Assembly: GCA_024401855.1 (NCBI GenBank)
Contig: JAKSKH010000001.1
Location: 87,643 to 151,642, forward strand
Direction of reading: 5' to 3'
DNA length: 64,000 nt
From: Bacteroidales bacterium
GTDB taxonomy: Bacteria; Bacteroidota; Bacteroidia; Bacteroidales; UBA932
Below, in pieces: positions 36,001 to 43,377 of the stretch. The position numbers and the translations under genes are program-made. Every line of letters starts with the position of its first letter. Positions within the stretch are counted from its first letter, which is position 1. The notes below the pieces were generated by a model that was not told the DNA's origin, ran no database searches, and saw nothing but the letters and a program-made list of their open reading frames with translations.

Positions 36001-36100
36001 AGGCTGAAGGTTCTATTGTGAGCAGGTAAGTGGCAGCGGATACGACAAACGAAAGCGCCGCGCAGATTCTGTTCGTCAAATTGAAATTCTTCTGATTCAT
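33056..36100 (-). CDS. DUF2723 membrane protein, TMEM260-like glycosyltransferase candidate
   Basis: A 1014-residue inner-membrane protein. The N-terminal half has many hydrophobic helices; a conserved acidic loop FWDCGEF with VGHPPG follows helix 1, as in GT-C-type enzymes. A soluble region (about 330-470) and a second helix group (about 480-590) precede a long soluble C-terminal part with TPR-like helices. DUF2723 is related to TMEM260, a protein O-mannosyltransferase in animals, and Bacteroidota glycosylate many exported proteins; the link is inference. The ATG at 36100 was chosen (six bases after TATCTTTG) over a TTG three codons upstream. Confidence 0.78.
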   Translation of the reverse strand: MNQKNFNLTNRICAALSFVVSAATYLLTIEPSASFWDCGEFIASSYKLEVGHPPGNPVFQLIARFFTMFGDNMHAAVLVNAMSAICSALTIFFLYLTVVWFAKRLIARGGEEYSTAQAIAIVGSGLVGSLAYCFSDTFWFSAVEGEVYAMSSLFTALVFWVMTLWYDRADTPHSGRWIVLIAFLMGLSIGVHLLNLLAIPALVFMFYYRRREDKTFTFKEFLKIFLVGVLILALILFIIIPFVPKMAAYTDLFFVNVLGLPYNTGAAFFVLALLGLCFWGLFASLKKEKVFLNTALLCFTMIIIGFSVFSLDIIRSCAKTPTNEYQPDNAFTLVRYLSREQYGSAPLLYGQYYDSDYDVKVPRYWAPINGKYKKVDGPMEPVYKPSGKMLFPRMWMSSSDGQYEEFYQLYTDGKNKKPTMGENLIFFFDYQLNWMYWRYFMWNFVGRQNQIHAPSPGDIFHGNWESGIKFIDNVVLGDQSDAPEVLSEDPGKNHYFFLPLLLGLLGLCFQFDRDKRGCWLNFLMFFMTGIAIVLYLNQPPYQVRERDYAYAGSFYFFSVWIGLAVAAVYEIFDSLSSRKNSAPASAVITVACLMVPVLMASQNWDDHDRSNRRTAVEIARNYLNSVGPNGILITHGDNDTFPLWYAQEVENIRTDVRICNTSLLGTDWHIDQMTWACNESAPLPISVPHEQYLYGTNEWVPIVDNREQEMDIHDVMTLFKHPQVKVPLAGGSKVDYIASRKISIPVNKENVIKYGILDARYADMIPDRIVLNISKDKDFLTKPELFMLDLLDGYQWDRPLNLLSQGGDINIGIKDYLQFEGYSYKFIPIRNKITNSDVGFVDTEEMYRNMTSTFRWDALASDDYFIDYQNMYTHLGVISVRSMFLNSAQAFIKAGENDRAEQMLDNCLVNTARYPIEAIPLGLSGNDYVMVGIVEAYYELGKADKAALISSKLGGELLKTARFYLEFYDWARDEFELAANYIYILAEAMENGGDSENARKLTDTLVAMLKEAAG

Positions 36101-36103
36101 AAC

Positions 36104-36139
36104 TTGCAAAGATACAAAAGGAAATCATTAACTTTGCAA
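36104..36139. promoter_or_regulatory. Interlocked divergent promoters for DUF2723 (minus) and the SUI1 gene (plus)
   Basis: Plus strand: TTG 36104-36106, 22 bases, TAACTTTG 36129-36136. Minus strand: TTG (CAA on plus, 36137-36139), 22 bases, TATCTTTG (36107-36114). Each -33 abuts the -7 of the other, and the ends form an inverted repeat TTGCAAAG..CTTTGCAA. Only one polymerase can occupy the site at a time. Confidence 0.72.
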
Positions 36140-36154
36140 AAATTTAGCCACACT

Positions 36155-36469
36155 ATGCTAGTTTACTCGACAAACAAGGAATTCTTCGAGCAGCAGAATT
36201 CAGTTCCGGAGGCCGAAACTCTCCCGCCGGAGAAACAAAGGCTGACCGTAAGGATAGACCGCAGGCAGCGCGCAGGCAAACAGGTCACGCTCATCGAAGG
36301 ATTCAAGGGATCGCAGGAGAATCTTGCGGCGCTCGCAAAATCCCTCAAGGTGAAATGTGGTGTGGGAGGCAGTGCAAAAGATGGAGAGATCACCATCCAG
36401 GGAGATTTGAGAGATAAAGTCACGGCCCTGCTGATGGATATGGGCTATAACGCGAAACGCGGAAACTGA
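36155..36469 (+). CDS. SUI1/YciH-family translation factor
   Basis: A 104-residue protein resembling bacterial YciH and the core of eukaryotic eIF1. The SUI1 fold is seen from QRLTVRIDRRQRAGKQVTLI through VGGSAKDGEITIQGD to DMGYNAKR. The N-terminal extension (about 30 residues) is probably flexible. Such proteins can influence start-codon choice. The ATG at 36155 lies 18 bases past the TAACTTTG element. Its stop overlaps the ATG of the DUF4271 gene (TGATG). Confidence 0.85.
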   Translation: MLVYSTNKEFFEQQNSVPEAETLPPEKQRLTVRIDRRQRAGKQVTLIEGFKGSQENLAALAKSLKVKCGVGGSAKDGEITIQGDLRDKVTALLMDMGYNAKRGN

Positions 36470-37179
36470 TGCTTCCCCCTTCCTCAATTCCAGGCAGGCT
36501 TGAGATGTCCCCGGAGCCGTTAACCGGCATCGTGGAGATGTCTTTGTGGTCCGATATCCTCACAAACAGGATTCTGACGGGTATCTCAATCATTCTGGTG
36601 GCCGGACACATCCTGATGTATCTCCGCACACTCCCGTCCGTTCTTCAGTGCCTGGGTAGAAACAGGCTCAACATAGAGCTCGAGCACAGCTACAACATGT
36701 CCAAACAGCGCAATCTCTGCGCATTGTATCTGGCCCTTCCCTTCTGTCTTGTGGTCGGAAGATACCGCCTGTACCGGCCTGTGTTCATGGCGGACATACC
36801 GGAAACCTGGCAGACACCGGCCATCGCCGGAGTGCTGTTCGCGTTTCTTCTGCTAAGGCATATAATGCATTTGGCGGCACGGCCGAAGAGAGTTCCGAAC
36901 GAAGTGGTGCAAAGCGCCCACCACGTTCTGCTCACTTTCTTCATACCATTGACTTTCATAATGTTGGCAACAGTGGGGATTCTGTCTGTCGTTTCCTGCA
37001 GCGACAGTGTCATAAAAAGCGCCCTTTTATGGGAGGCGGCAGGTGCATACCTTCTGGCAATGATACGGGAAATGCAAATTTTGGTCTCATATTGCTCTGG
37101 TTTTTCAACTATTTTGTATCTTTGCACCTCCGAACTGGCGCCTGCACTTGTGCTTGTTGCAAGCGCCGTCAAGTTATAG
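36469..37179 (+). CDS. DUF4271 integral membrane protein
   Basis: A 236-residue protein with about six hydrophobic segments (first core ILTGISIILVAGHILMYL, last ILYLCTSELAPALVLVASAV). In Bacteroidota DUF4271 genes are typically followed by hemD, rnpA and yidD, as here, which supports the call more than any motif. Function is unknown. The start is uncertain: an in-frame ATG near residue 24 (MSLWSD) would remove a polar N-terminal stretch. The promoter of hemD lies inside the 3' end. Confidence 0.68.
   Translation: MLPPSSIPGRLEMSPEPLTGIVEMSLWSDILTNRILTGISIILVAGHILMYLRTLPSVLQCLGRNRLNIELEHSYNMSKQRNLCALYLALPFCLVVGRYRLYRPVFMADIPETWQTPAIAGVLFAFLLLRHIMHLAARPKRVPNEVVQSAHHVLLTFFIPLTFIMLATVGILSVVSCSDSVIKSALLWEAAGAYLLAMIREMQILVSYCSGFSTILYLCTSELAPALVLVASAVKL
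37092..37124 (+). promoter_or_regulatory. Promoter of the hemD-rnpA-yidD run, inside the DUF4271 gene
   Basis: TTG (37092-37094) is followed after 22 bases by TATCTTTG (37117-37124). Transcription would begin near 37128, about 70 bases before the hemD ATG, so the three downstream genes can be expressed apart from DUF4271. Confidence 0.6.
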
Positions 37180-37197
37180 GTAAAAGACTGCTTTTCT

Positions 37198-37929
37198 ATG
37201 AAGATCTTATTCTCCCAGAAGTACCCTTCCAACCTAGCCCCATACGAGGTGCTTCAGAAAAAATACGGAGCCGAAATCGATTTCATCCCCTTCTTTTTGA
37301 TAGAACCGCTTTCAGACAAGGAATTCAGAGCGGAAAAAATAAATCTTCAGGACTACACCGCTGTAGTGTTCTCTTCACGCCACGCCATTGACGCCTATTT
37401 CAAGCTTGCGGAAGAAATGCGTTTCAAGGTTCCCGAGACAATGAAATATTTCTGCACTACTGAAGCCGTTGCAATGTATCTGCAGAAACACATAGTTTAC
37501 AGGAAAAGAAAGATTTTCTTCGGAGACGGGACTCCTTCCTCCATCATCAGCCTTGTAGGGTCTAAGCACAAGGACGAGAACTTCCTTATAGCCACGTCCC
37601 TGGGTTCCAATTCCGAGCCTGTGACCTCACTTTTCAAGCAGGCCGGACTCAGATATGCGGAAGGCGGATTCATCAAATCCGTATCGCAGGATCTCAGCAG
37701 GATTGACCTTCATTCCTACGATATGATTGTCCTTTACAATCCCAATGATGTGAAATCCCTGCAGGAGAATTTCCCGGAATTCGAACAGAAGGAAATAAAG
37801 TTTGTAAGTTTCGGGAAAAGCATAGTCGGAGCTATGGAGAATTCAGGTCTCAGGATTGAAGTCAAGGCTCCCACCCCGGAGGCCACTTCCGCCGCCAAGG
37901 CCATAGAACTATACCTTCAAAACAAATAA
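37198..37929 (+). CDS. hemD: Uroporphyrinogen-III synthase-like protein
   Basis: A 243-residue protein with the two-lobed HemD pattern: KILFSQKYPS at the start, AVVFSSRHAIDAYFKL (about 56-71), and in the second lobe YDMIVLYNPNDVKSLQENF (about 174-192), the counterpart of the usual FTSxxxVxxF. Sequence conservation in this family is low, so the name rests on pattern and on the DUF4271-hemD-rnpA-yidD order seen in Bacteroidota. No other haem-synthesis genes are in the window. rnpA starts one base after its stop. Confidence 0.78.
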   Translation: MKILFSQKYPSNLAPYEVLQKKYGAEIDFIPFFLIEPLSDKEFRAEKINLQDYTAVVFSSRHAIDAYFKLAEEMRFKVPETMKYFCTTEAVAMYLQKHIVYRKRKIFFGDGTPSSIISLVGSKHKDENFLIATSLGSNSEPVTSLFKQAGLRYAEGGFIKSVSQDLSRIDLHSYDMIVLYNPNDVKSLQENFPEFEQKEIKFVSFGKSIVGAMENSGLRIEVKAPTPEATSAAKAIELYLQNK

Positions 37930-37930
37930 A

Positions 37931-38284
37931 ATGTCCGCCGCTCTTCCCAAAGAGGAAAGGCTGTCCGGAAAGACTGCCATAGCAAGACTTCTGTCCGAGG
38001 GCCGGTGGGGCCGTTGCGGACATCTCAGGTATTGCATTCTCCAGCGTGGGGAGGAGGGGCCCAAAAGGATACTTGTGGCCGTACCCAAGAAGCTTTTCAA
38101 GAGAGCCGTGAGGAGGAATCTCCTCAAACGCCGCATCCGGGAGGCGTACAGGACTCAGAAAGGCCTGCTGGAAACCGGAGGCGTTGACATAATGTTCTCA
38201 TACTGCTCGGAAGAAATTGCCGGATATGACGAGATAAAGGCGGACGTATCACGTATTCTTACAGACAACCCACTCAGAAAATGA
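37931..38284 (+). CDS. rnpA: Ribonuclease P protein component
   Basis: A 117-residue basic protein that binds the RNase P RNA and helps it process tRNA 5' ends. The RNR signature is clear: [20 protein letters not shown] (about 55-74). The N terminus [17 protein letters not shown] is typical. Its stop overlaps the yidD ATG (ATGA). rpmH, the usual partner elsewhere, is not here, as is common in Bacteroidota. Confidence 0.93.
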   Translation: MSAALPKEERLSGKTAIARLLSEGRWGRCGHLRYCILQRGEEGPKRILVAVPKKLFKRAVRRNLLKRRIREAYRTQKGLLETGGVDIMFSYCSEEIAGYDEIKADVSRILTDNPLRK

Positions 38285-38508
38285 GACTGAAACGTATATT
38301 GTCGTTTCCATTCATACTGCTGATTAAATTTTACCAGCTGTGCATCTCTCCGCTCAAACCGTCATGCTGCAGATTCACCCCCACCTGCAGCCAGTATGCC
38401 CTGGAAGCTTTCCGCAGATACGGACCGCTAAAAGGCATGTGGCTGTCTGTCAAAAGGATATCGAGATGTCACCCTTGGGGCGGTTCCGGATATGACCCCG
38501 TCCCGTAA
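38281..38508 (+). CDS. yidD: YidD, membrane protein insertion efficiency factor
   Basis: A 75-residue protein with the family pattern: an N-terminal amphipathic helix ([17 protein letters not shown]), then [24 protein letters not shown] and [15 protein letters not shown]. It lies on the inner leaflet of the inner membrane and assists the YidC insertase. The overlap with rnpA is the usual arrangement. yidC is not in the window. Confidence 0.95.
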   Translation: MRLKRILSFPFILLIKFYQLCISPLKPSCCRFTPTCSQYALEAFRRYGPLKGMWLSVKRISRCHPWGGSGYDPVP

Positions 38509-38540
38509 TTTGCGACAGGGGCAAATATTGATTATTTTTG
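38509..38540 (+). promoter_or_regulatory. Promoter of the TrkA/RyR gene (TTTG-N20-TATTTTTG)
   Basis: TTTG (38509-38512) is followed after 20 bases by TATTTTTG (38533-38540), then four bases and the ATG at 38545. Both elements and the spacing are near ideal, and the predicted start falls at the initiation codon. Confidence 0.72.
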
Positions 38541-38544
38541 CAAC

Positions 38545-40443
38545 ATGATCACCGTGCTTCAAATCCTGCTTTTCCTTCTGCTTGCGGCATATGCAGTCTT
38601 CCTGTTCAGGACTAGACTCAAGCCCAAATACATTAAAAGGTCAGCCCTGGCCATTTTCGTCGCCGGAACAGCCCTGTACGCATTCGCCTTCTCGCTTGAA
38701 GACTTCGCACAAGGGCCGCTTGCCGTTCTGGGAAGGTCCATGCTGCTGTCTTTCAAGATGTTCCTATACGACGGCAGCATATTTGAACTCGTTCATGCGC
38801 AGCATACTACTGCATTTCTGGAACTGTATTTCTTCGTTTTCTATGCGGCTGTGCTGACCAGTACCTCCGCCATCATAATGCTGTTCGGCAAACGGGCCAT
38901 GACCCTGTTCGCCCTGTGCTTCAGGAAGAAGAAGTTCAAGCATGTGTTCATAGGAATGAACAAGCGCTCCGAATCCATTGTGCGCAACATCCGGGGAGAA
39001 GAAGTGGCACTCATTGAATTCCCCTCAGACACCTCCGAAAACGAAATATCAATACAGAATGTGATAAAAGGAGTCTCTCGCGAAGAGAAAACGGAATTCT
39101 CCGCATCGGGACAGAGCAATATCTCTGTTCTTTTCGCGAAGCGCAGGCTCACGCTGGATGAGAGCAGCAAGGACGTATTCCGTACCATGGGGCTGGACAG
39201 ACTTAAGCATTTCATAGATGACGGCACCGCCTTCTACCTTCTTTCCGAAGACACCGAAAGGAACCTTGACGAACTGATGGCCCTGCTGTCCGACAAGCGC
39301 CTCACAGAAAACACCATACACGTATGCATGCCCAGGGAGGGAGTTGCAAGGTACTACAAGACCACACTGAAGAGGACGGGGGTTCACTTCATCTATCCCT
39401 CCTCGCTTGCCGTGGTGGAACTTATGAAGAATCCGTCCTGCCATCCCGCCTTTGTCATGAAGCCTGAAACGGATACGGAGGGCCGGCCGACAGGTGCGGT
39501 TAACGGTGAATTCAACGCCATGGTGATAGGATTCGGAGAAACCGGGCAGGCCGTCACAAAATTCCTCTATGAATTCTCCTCCGCCATACATGGGGACGGT
39601 TCCGTTCTTCCGGCACACATCTTCATTCAGGACGAGCACATAGACAGTCTGAAAGGTCCTTTCGAATTCAACTGCCCCGATGTGGCGGGTTCCGGAATAA
39701 TAGAGTACGAAGATACGGGTACCGAATCAAGCGAATTCTGGACAAGGCTCGTGGAGAGACTTGACAGCCTTAACTACATTGCCATATCCATGCACAACGA
39801 CGCTTCCAACCTTGACCTCGCCTGCACCATAATGATGTACGCCTTCAAGAAAAGGAAAAACGGGATGGAGAACTTCCGCATTGCAGTGAGGAAAAGATAT
39901 ACGCTTTCGCACGAGAGAGAACTCGTGGCCAAGTTCAACGAGAAAGCGGGACGTGAAGTAATGGTATGCTACGGTGAATATGAAAAGATTTTCACCTCTG
40001 AGATGATTATCTCGGACTCCAGGAGCGGTATCAACAGCAACGCCACCTCACTTGCAGGAAGGCTTGCCGACGCTTATGCCCTTGTATCCGGAAAGGCTGC
40101 CGAACTGAACGGGGATTCACAGAGTTACCGTTCAAAGAGCAGGGCAAGGATGGAGTTGCACCAGTTCATTTCCAGAGCCAACCATGCGGGATCTCTGGCC
40201 ATTCTCCTTGGAGGGACCATTCCGGCAGAACTGAGCGGAGAGGCCTTGGAGAACGTGGCAAAAACGGAACATCTGCGCTATGCACGCTACCTTACGGCAC
40301 ACGGATATTCCTTTGCCGCTGAAGATGATGAACTTCTCAAGACCAACCATCAGATCTGCGGATGGGACGAACTGTCCGAAGAAGAGAAGGAGTATCACAG
40401 GGATATGGTCCGCGCGCAGCTCAAGGCGGCATCAGGGACTTGA
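38545..40443 (+). CDS. Membrane protein with two TrkA-N/RCK-like domains and a C-terminal RyR domain
   Basis: A 632-residue protein. Two N-terminal helices (about 3-22 and 32-52), an amphipathic stretch (58-76) and a third helix (90-115) precede a basic loop. Two Rossmann-like domains follow: the first at KHVFIGMNKRSESIVRNI (about 132-149), the second at NAMVIGFGETGQAVTKF (324-340), as in potassium-channel RCK modules. The last 60 residues (KTEHLRYARYLTAHGY, then GWDELSEEEKEYHRDMV) match the RyR repeat domain. No TVGYG filter is present, so it is not a standard potassium channel. It stands alone, with its own promoter. Confidence 0.72.
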   Translation: MITVLQILLFLLLAAYAVFLFRTRLKPKYIKRSALAIFVAGTALYAFAFSLEDFAQGPLAVLGRSMLLSFKMFLYDGSIFELVHAQHTTAFLELYFFVFYAAVLTSTSAIIMLFGKRAMTLFALCFRKKKFKHVFIGMNKRSESIVRNIRGEEVALIEFPSDTSENEISIQNVIKGVSREEKTEFSASGQSNISVLFAKRRLTLDESSKDVFRTMGLDRLKHFIDDGTAFYLLSEDTERNLDELMALLSDKRLTENTIHVCMPREGVARYYKTTLKRTGVHFIYPSSLAVVELMKNPSCHPAFVMKPETDTEGRPTGAVNGEFNAMVIGFGETGQAVTKFLYEFSSAIHGDGSVLPAHIFIQDEHIDSLKGPFEFNCPDVAGSGIIEYEDTGTESSEFWTRLVERLDSLNYIAISMHNDASNLDLACTIMMYAFKKRKNGMENFRIAVRKRYTLSHERELVAKFNEKAGREVMVCYGEYEKIFTSEMIISDSRSGINSNATSLAGRLADAYALVSGKAAELNGDSQSYRSKSRARMELHQFISRANHAGSLAILLGGTIPAELSGEALENVAKTEHLRYARYLTAHGYSFAAEDDELLKTNHQICGWDELSEEEKEYHRDMVRAQLKAASGT

Positions 40444-40444
40444 A

Positions 40445-41509
40445 TCAAAGCAACGCCTTGGGAATCCTCGCAAGATAGATGGAAGCCCGCGGAGCCTTCT
40501 CCGCATCGGGGTCGTAATCATAAATGGTGCCGTGGGAGCCTCCGTCCGCCGTTTCGTGACAGGAATAATACACCATCCATATTTCATCACCCACCTCGAT
40601 GAGGCCCGGATAGCTCGTGTCTCCACCTGAAGGCAGAAGGTATCTCTCCTCGAAGTCCCCGTCAAGATTTCCTGTCAGAAGCATGGTCCTGCACTTCCCG
40701 CGGGGGAAATAATATCTTGAACCTGCAACCACCTTCCCGTCGTCAAGGATGATGAAATCGGGGCCTCCCAGATGCATGTCCATATCCGTCCATTTCCAGC
40801 CTGTATAAGGAGCTTCGCTCACTCCCCAGCGTCCGAGGCAGTCTCCGCTGTCGCAGCGGACCATCATGAACATCCTCCCGTCCGGGCTAAAACGTATGGT
40901 GCTCTCACCGGGAAAATTCGCGCGGTCAAGATCAAGTTCGGTGACGGTCTCATAATTCAAGCCGTCTTCTGTCTTCACAAGGGCGAAATGCCCGCCGTAC
41001 GTTACACCGTAGCCTACGCCTTCATTCCAGGTAAGACGCCATATCCACTCGCGTTCATCCGTTATGGAACTGTCGAAGCGGACCGGCTCGGCGTCGCTGA
41101 AATGAACACCGTCGGAACTGAACGACACCTGCGGGTGAAATGAGACAAGTTCCCTGTTTTCATAAACAGAGCCACCCATCGTAAGCATGAGACGCCCGTC
41201 GGGAGTCACGCTCAGTTTGGGGTCGCGCAGGTCGGTGCCCTTCTTTTCTATCAGGGCCACAGGCTCCCACTTCCTGCCGTTGCGGGACACGAGTATGCGC
41301 GCCCTGCCGTCGGCATTGCCGTTCTCGTCAAAAACGTGGCTGCTGGCCTCACGGAACGACACATAGTACTTTCCATTGAACTTTACGATTGAAGGGAAGG
41401 CACTGTAGTTCTCATCCCATATACGATCGACCTGAATGTGTTTCCCGCCACAGGAACTGAAAGCGAGAATGGCCGTCATCACGGCGGCCATAACTGCAAA
41501 ACGTTTCAT
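40445..41509 (-). CDS. Sialidase-fold (BNR-type) lipoprotein, probable glycan-active enzyme
   Basis: A 354-residue protein with a lipoprotein-type signal (MKRFAVMAAVMTAILAFSSC, Cys20). Repeated blocks such as YSAFPSIVKFNGKYYVSFRE, RILVSRNGRKWEPV, PQVSFSSDGVHFSD and STIRFSPDGRMFMMV are Asp-box-like and suggest a six-bladed propeller as in sialidases and related families. Catalytic residues could not be assigned, so the activity is open. It is seven bases after the transketolase C-terminal gene and one base from the end of the convergent RyR gene. Confidence 0.7.
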   Translation of the reverse strand: MKRFAVMAAVMTAILAFSSCGGKHIQVDRIWDENYSAFPSIVKFNGKYYVSFREASSHVFDENGNADGRARILVSRNGRKWEPVALIEKKGTDLRDPKLSVTPDGRLMLTMGGSVYENRELVSFHPQVSFSSDGVHFSDAEPVRFDSSITDEREWIWRLTWNEGVGYGVTYGGHFALVKTEDGLNYETVTELDLDRANFPGESTIRFSPDGRMFMMVRCDSGDCLGRWGVSEAPYTGWKWTDMDMHLGGPDFIILDDGKVVAGSRYYFPRGKCRTMLLTGNLDGDFEERYLLPSGGDTSYPGLIEVGDEIWMVYYSCHETADGGSHGTIYDYDPDAEKAPRASIYLARIPKALL

Positions 41510-41516
41510 GTTATAT

Positions 41517-42473
41517 CTATTTCTTTCTTGCTATAACTTTCCTTACCGCCTCGGCTATATGTCCCGAATCCAGGCCGTAAGCCTTCATGAGCTCGGAAGG
41601 AGAGCCCGACTGCCCGAATCTGTCGAGACCGTTGACGAACTCCACCGGCACCGGATTGCCGGCCGCAAGCACCGCGGCGACAGCCTCGCCCAGTCCCCCG
41701 GCCATATTGTGTTCCTCAACAGCCACGACGCAGCCCGTCCTTCCCGCCGATTCGAGTATGGCGGCGGAATCAAGAGGCTTGACGGTAGCGGCGTTCAGGA
41801 CCTCCACGCTTATTCCTTCAGCTTCCAGGGCTTCGGCGGCGAGAAGAGCCTCCCAGACGGTGTGTCCGCAGGCAACCACGGTGACGTCGGTCCCCGGATT
41901 GAGGGTATACACCTTCCCTATTTCGAAGGGCTCGTCGGCAGGAGTGAAGTTAGGCACCGACGGACGGCCGAAACGGAGGTAGACAGGTCCTTCGTACCCG
42001 GCGGCCGCAATGGTGGCGTTCTTTGTCTGGTTATAGTCGCAGGGCACAATTACTGTCATTCCGGGCATGGCACGCATGAGCGCAATGTCCTCCATTGTCT
42101 GATGGGTGGCCCCATCCTCCCCCAGGGTGATTCCCGCATGGGAGGATGCAATCTTGACATTTGTATGACCGTAAGCGAGTTCCTGACGTATCTGATCATA
42201 GACACGTCCGGTGACGAACTCAGCGAACGAACCCACGAAAGGCACTTTCCCGGCAATCGCAAGTCCGGCCGCTGCCCCTATCATATTTGCCTCTGCTATT
42301 CCGCACTGGATGAACCGCTCCGGAAATTCCTTTGCGAACGCCCCCATCTTGAGGGATCCCTTGAGGTCAGCGGTCATCGCAACGACCCTTTCATCGGCGC
42401 GGCCTGCAAGAAGGAGACCTTCTCCGAACCCGCTGCGGGTATCTTTCTTTCCTGTGTCTGTATATTTCTTCAT
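41517..42473 (-). CDS. Transketolase, C-terminal subunit
   Basis: A 318-residue protein equal to the pyrimidine-binding and C-terminal domains of transketolase. Motifs: MTADLKGSLKMGAFAKEFPE, CGIAEANMIGAAAGLAIAGK (catalytic Glu for thiamine diphosphate, about 57-76) and GATHQTMEDIALMRAMPGM. It works with the N-terminal subunit encoded one base upstream to move two-carbon units in the pentose phosphate pathway. A role in a related two-subunit enzyme for another sugar cannot be excluded. Confidence 0.87.
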   Translation of the reverse strand: MKKYTDTGKKDTRSGFGEGLLLAGRADERVVAMTADLKGSLKMGAFAKEFPERFIQCGIAEANMIGAAAGLAIAGKVPFVGSFAEFVTGRVYDQIRQELAYGHTNVKIASSHAGITLGEDGATHQTMEDIALMRAMPGMTVIVPCDYNQTKNATIAAAGYEGPVYLRFGRPSVPNFTPADEPFEIGKVYTLNPGTDVTVVACGHTVWEALLAAEALEAEGISVEVLNAATVKPLDSAAILESAGRTGCVVAVEEHNMAGGLGEAVAAVLAAGNPVPVEFVNGLDRFGQSGSPSELMKAYGLDSGHIAEAVRKVIARKK

Positions 42474-42474
42474 G

Positions 42475-43314
42475 CTAATAATCTCCTAAAGTTTCTTCCA
42501 ATTGTGCGAGGGCGCAGGCACACTGTTCTGCGGAAGGCGCCTTGCCATGCCATTCGTGGGTGCCGGCCATAAAGTCGATTCCGTGGCCCATCTCGGTCCT
42601 GAACAGAATCATCTTGGGCTTGCCGTCTGCGTTGCGGGCAAGCTTGAACGCATCGAGGATGGACGCGAAATTGTGCCCGTCGGCAACAATGACGTCCCAG
42701 CCGAAGGAACTCCACTTCTCGCTGAGGTCCTCGATGGCGGTGATTGTGGTGGTGGGGCCGTCTATCTGCTGGCCGTTCCAGTCGGTGAAGGCAATGAGGT
42801 TGTCCACCTTATGGTGCACCGCCCACATTCCGGCTTCCCATATCTGCCCCTCCTCGCTTTCGCCGTCGCCGCAAAGGCAATAGACGAAGTTGCCCTCACC
42901 GTCCATCTTCTTGGCGAGAGCAAGGCCGGCGGCAACCGAGAGGCCCTGCCCCAGAGAGCCTGAGGGCTTGATCACTCCGGGAAGACCGTCGGTGACGCAG
43001 GGGTGCCCCTGGAGCCTGGAGCCGAACTTGCGCAGCGTCCCGAGTTCGCTTGCAGGGAAATATCCGCTGCGCGCAAGCACTGCGTAAAACACCGGAGCGA
43101 GGTGTCCGGCCGAAAGTATGAATGCATCCTGCCCGCGGGAGTCACGCTTCCACGTTGCCGGATCATGCTTCATCACGCTGAAATACAGAGCTGTCATCAC
43201 GTCAGCTATGCCGACGGACCCGCCGGGATGCCCGGACCCCGCCGCAGTGACCATTCTCACTATGTCCCTGCGGACCTGGGAGGAAATTTTTCCCAATTCT
43301 TCCACTGTTGCCAT
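42475..43314 (-). CDS. Transketolase, N-terminal subunit
   Basis: A 279-residue protein equal to the thiamine-diphosphate-binding domain. Motifs: AAGSGHPGGSVGIADVMTAL (about 25-44), LSAGHLAPVFYAVL and the ThDP site GDGESEEGQIWEA (about 149-161) with the following DNLIAFTDWNGQQIDG. Split transketolases occur in archaea and various bacteria. A TAACTTTG lies 28 bases upstream on the minus strand. The C-terminal subunit follows after one base. Confidence 0.9.
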   Translation of the reverse strand: MATVEELGKISSQVRRDIVRMVTAAGSGHPGGSVGIADVMTALYFSVMKHDPATWKRDSRGQDAFILSAGHLAPVFYAVLARSGYFPASELGTLRKFGSRLQGHPCVTDGLPGVIKPSGSLGQGLSVAAGLALAKKMDGEGNFVYCLCGDGESEEGQIWEAGMWAVHHKVDNLIAFTDWNGQQIDGPTTTITAIEDLSEKWSSFGWDVIVADGHNFASILDAFKLARNADGKPKMILFRTEMGHGIDFMAGTHEWHGKAPSAEQCACALAQLEETLGDY

Positions 43315-43342
43315 ATATAGAATCTGATGTTTTGTCTTTCAA

Positions 43343-43373
43343 CAAAGTTAACAAAAATTTTGAGTTATATTTG
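43343..43373. promoter_or_regulatory. Divergent -7 elements for transketolase (minus) and lepA (plus)
   Basis: TAACTTTG on the minus strand (43343-43350) faces transketolase, 28 bases from its ATG. TATATTTG on the plus strand (43366-43373) ends four bases before the lepA ATG, again predicting a leaderless or nearly leaderless mRNA. Neither has a clear -33 TTG. Confidence 0.55.
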
Positions 43374-43377
43374 CAGT

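Noticed and set aside
38545-40443. Classical potassium channel
   Set aside because: No TVGYG-type filter is present between the hydrophobic helices, so only the RCK-like and RyR domains are claimed.
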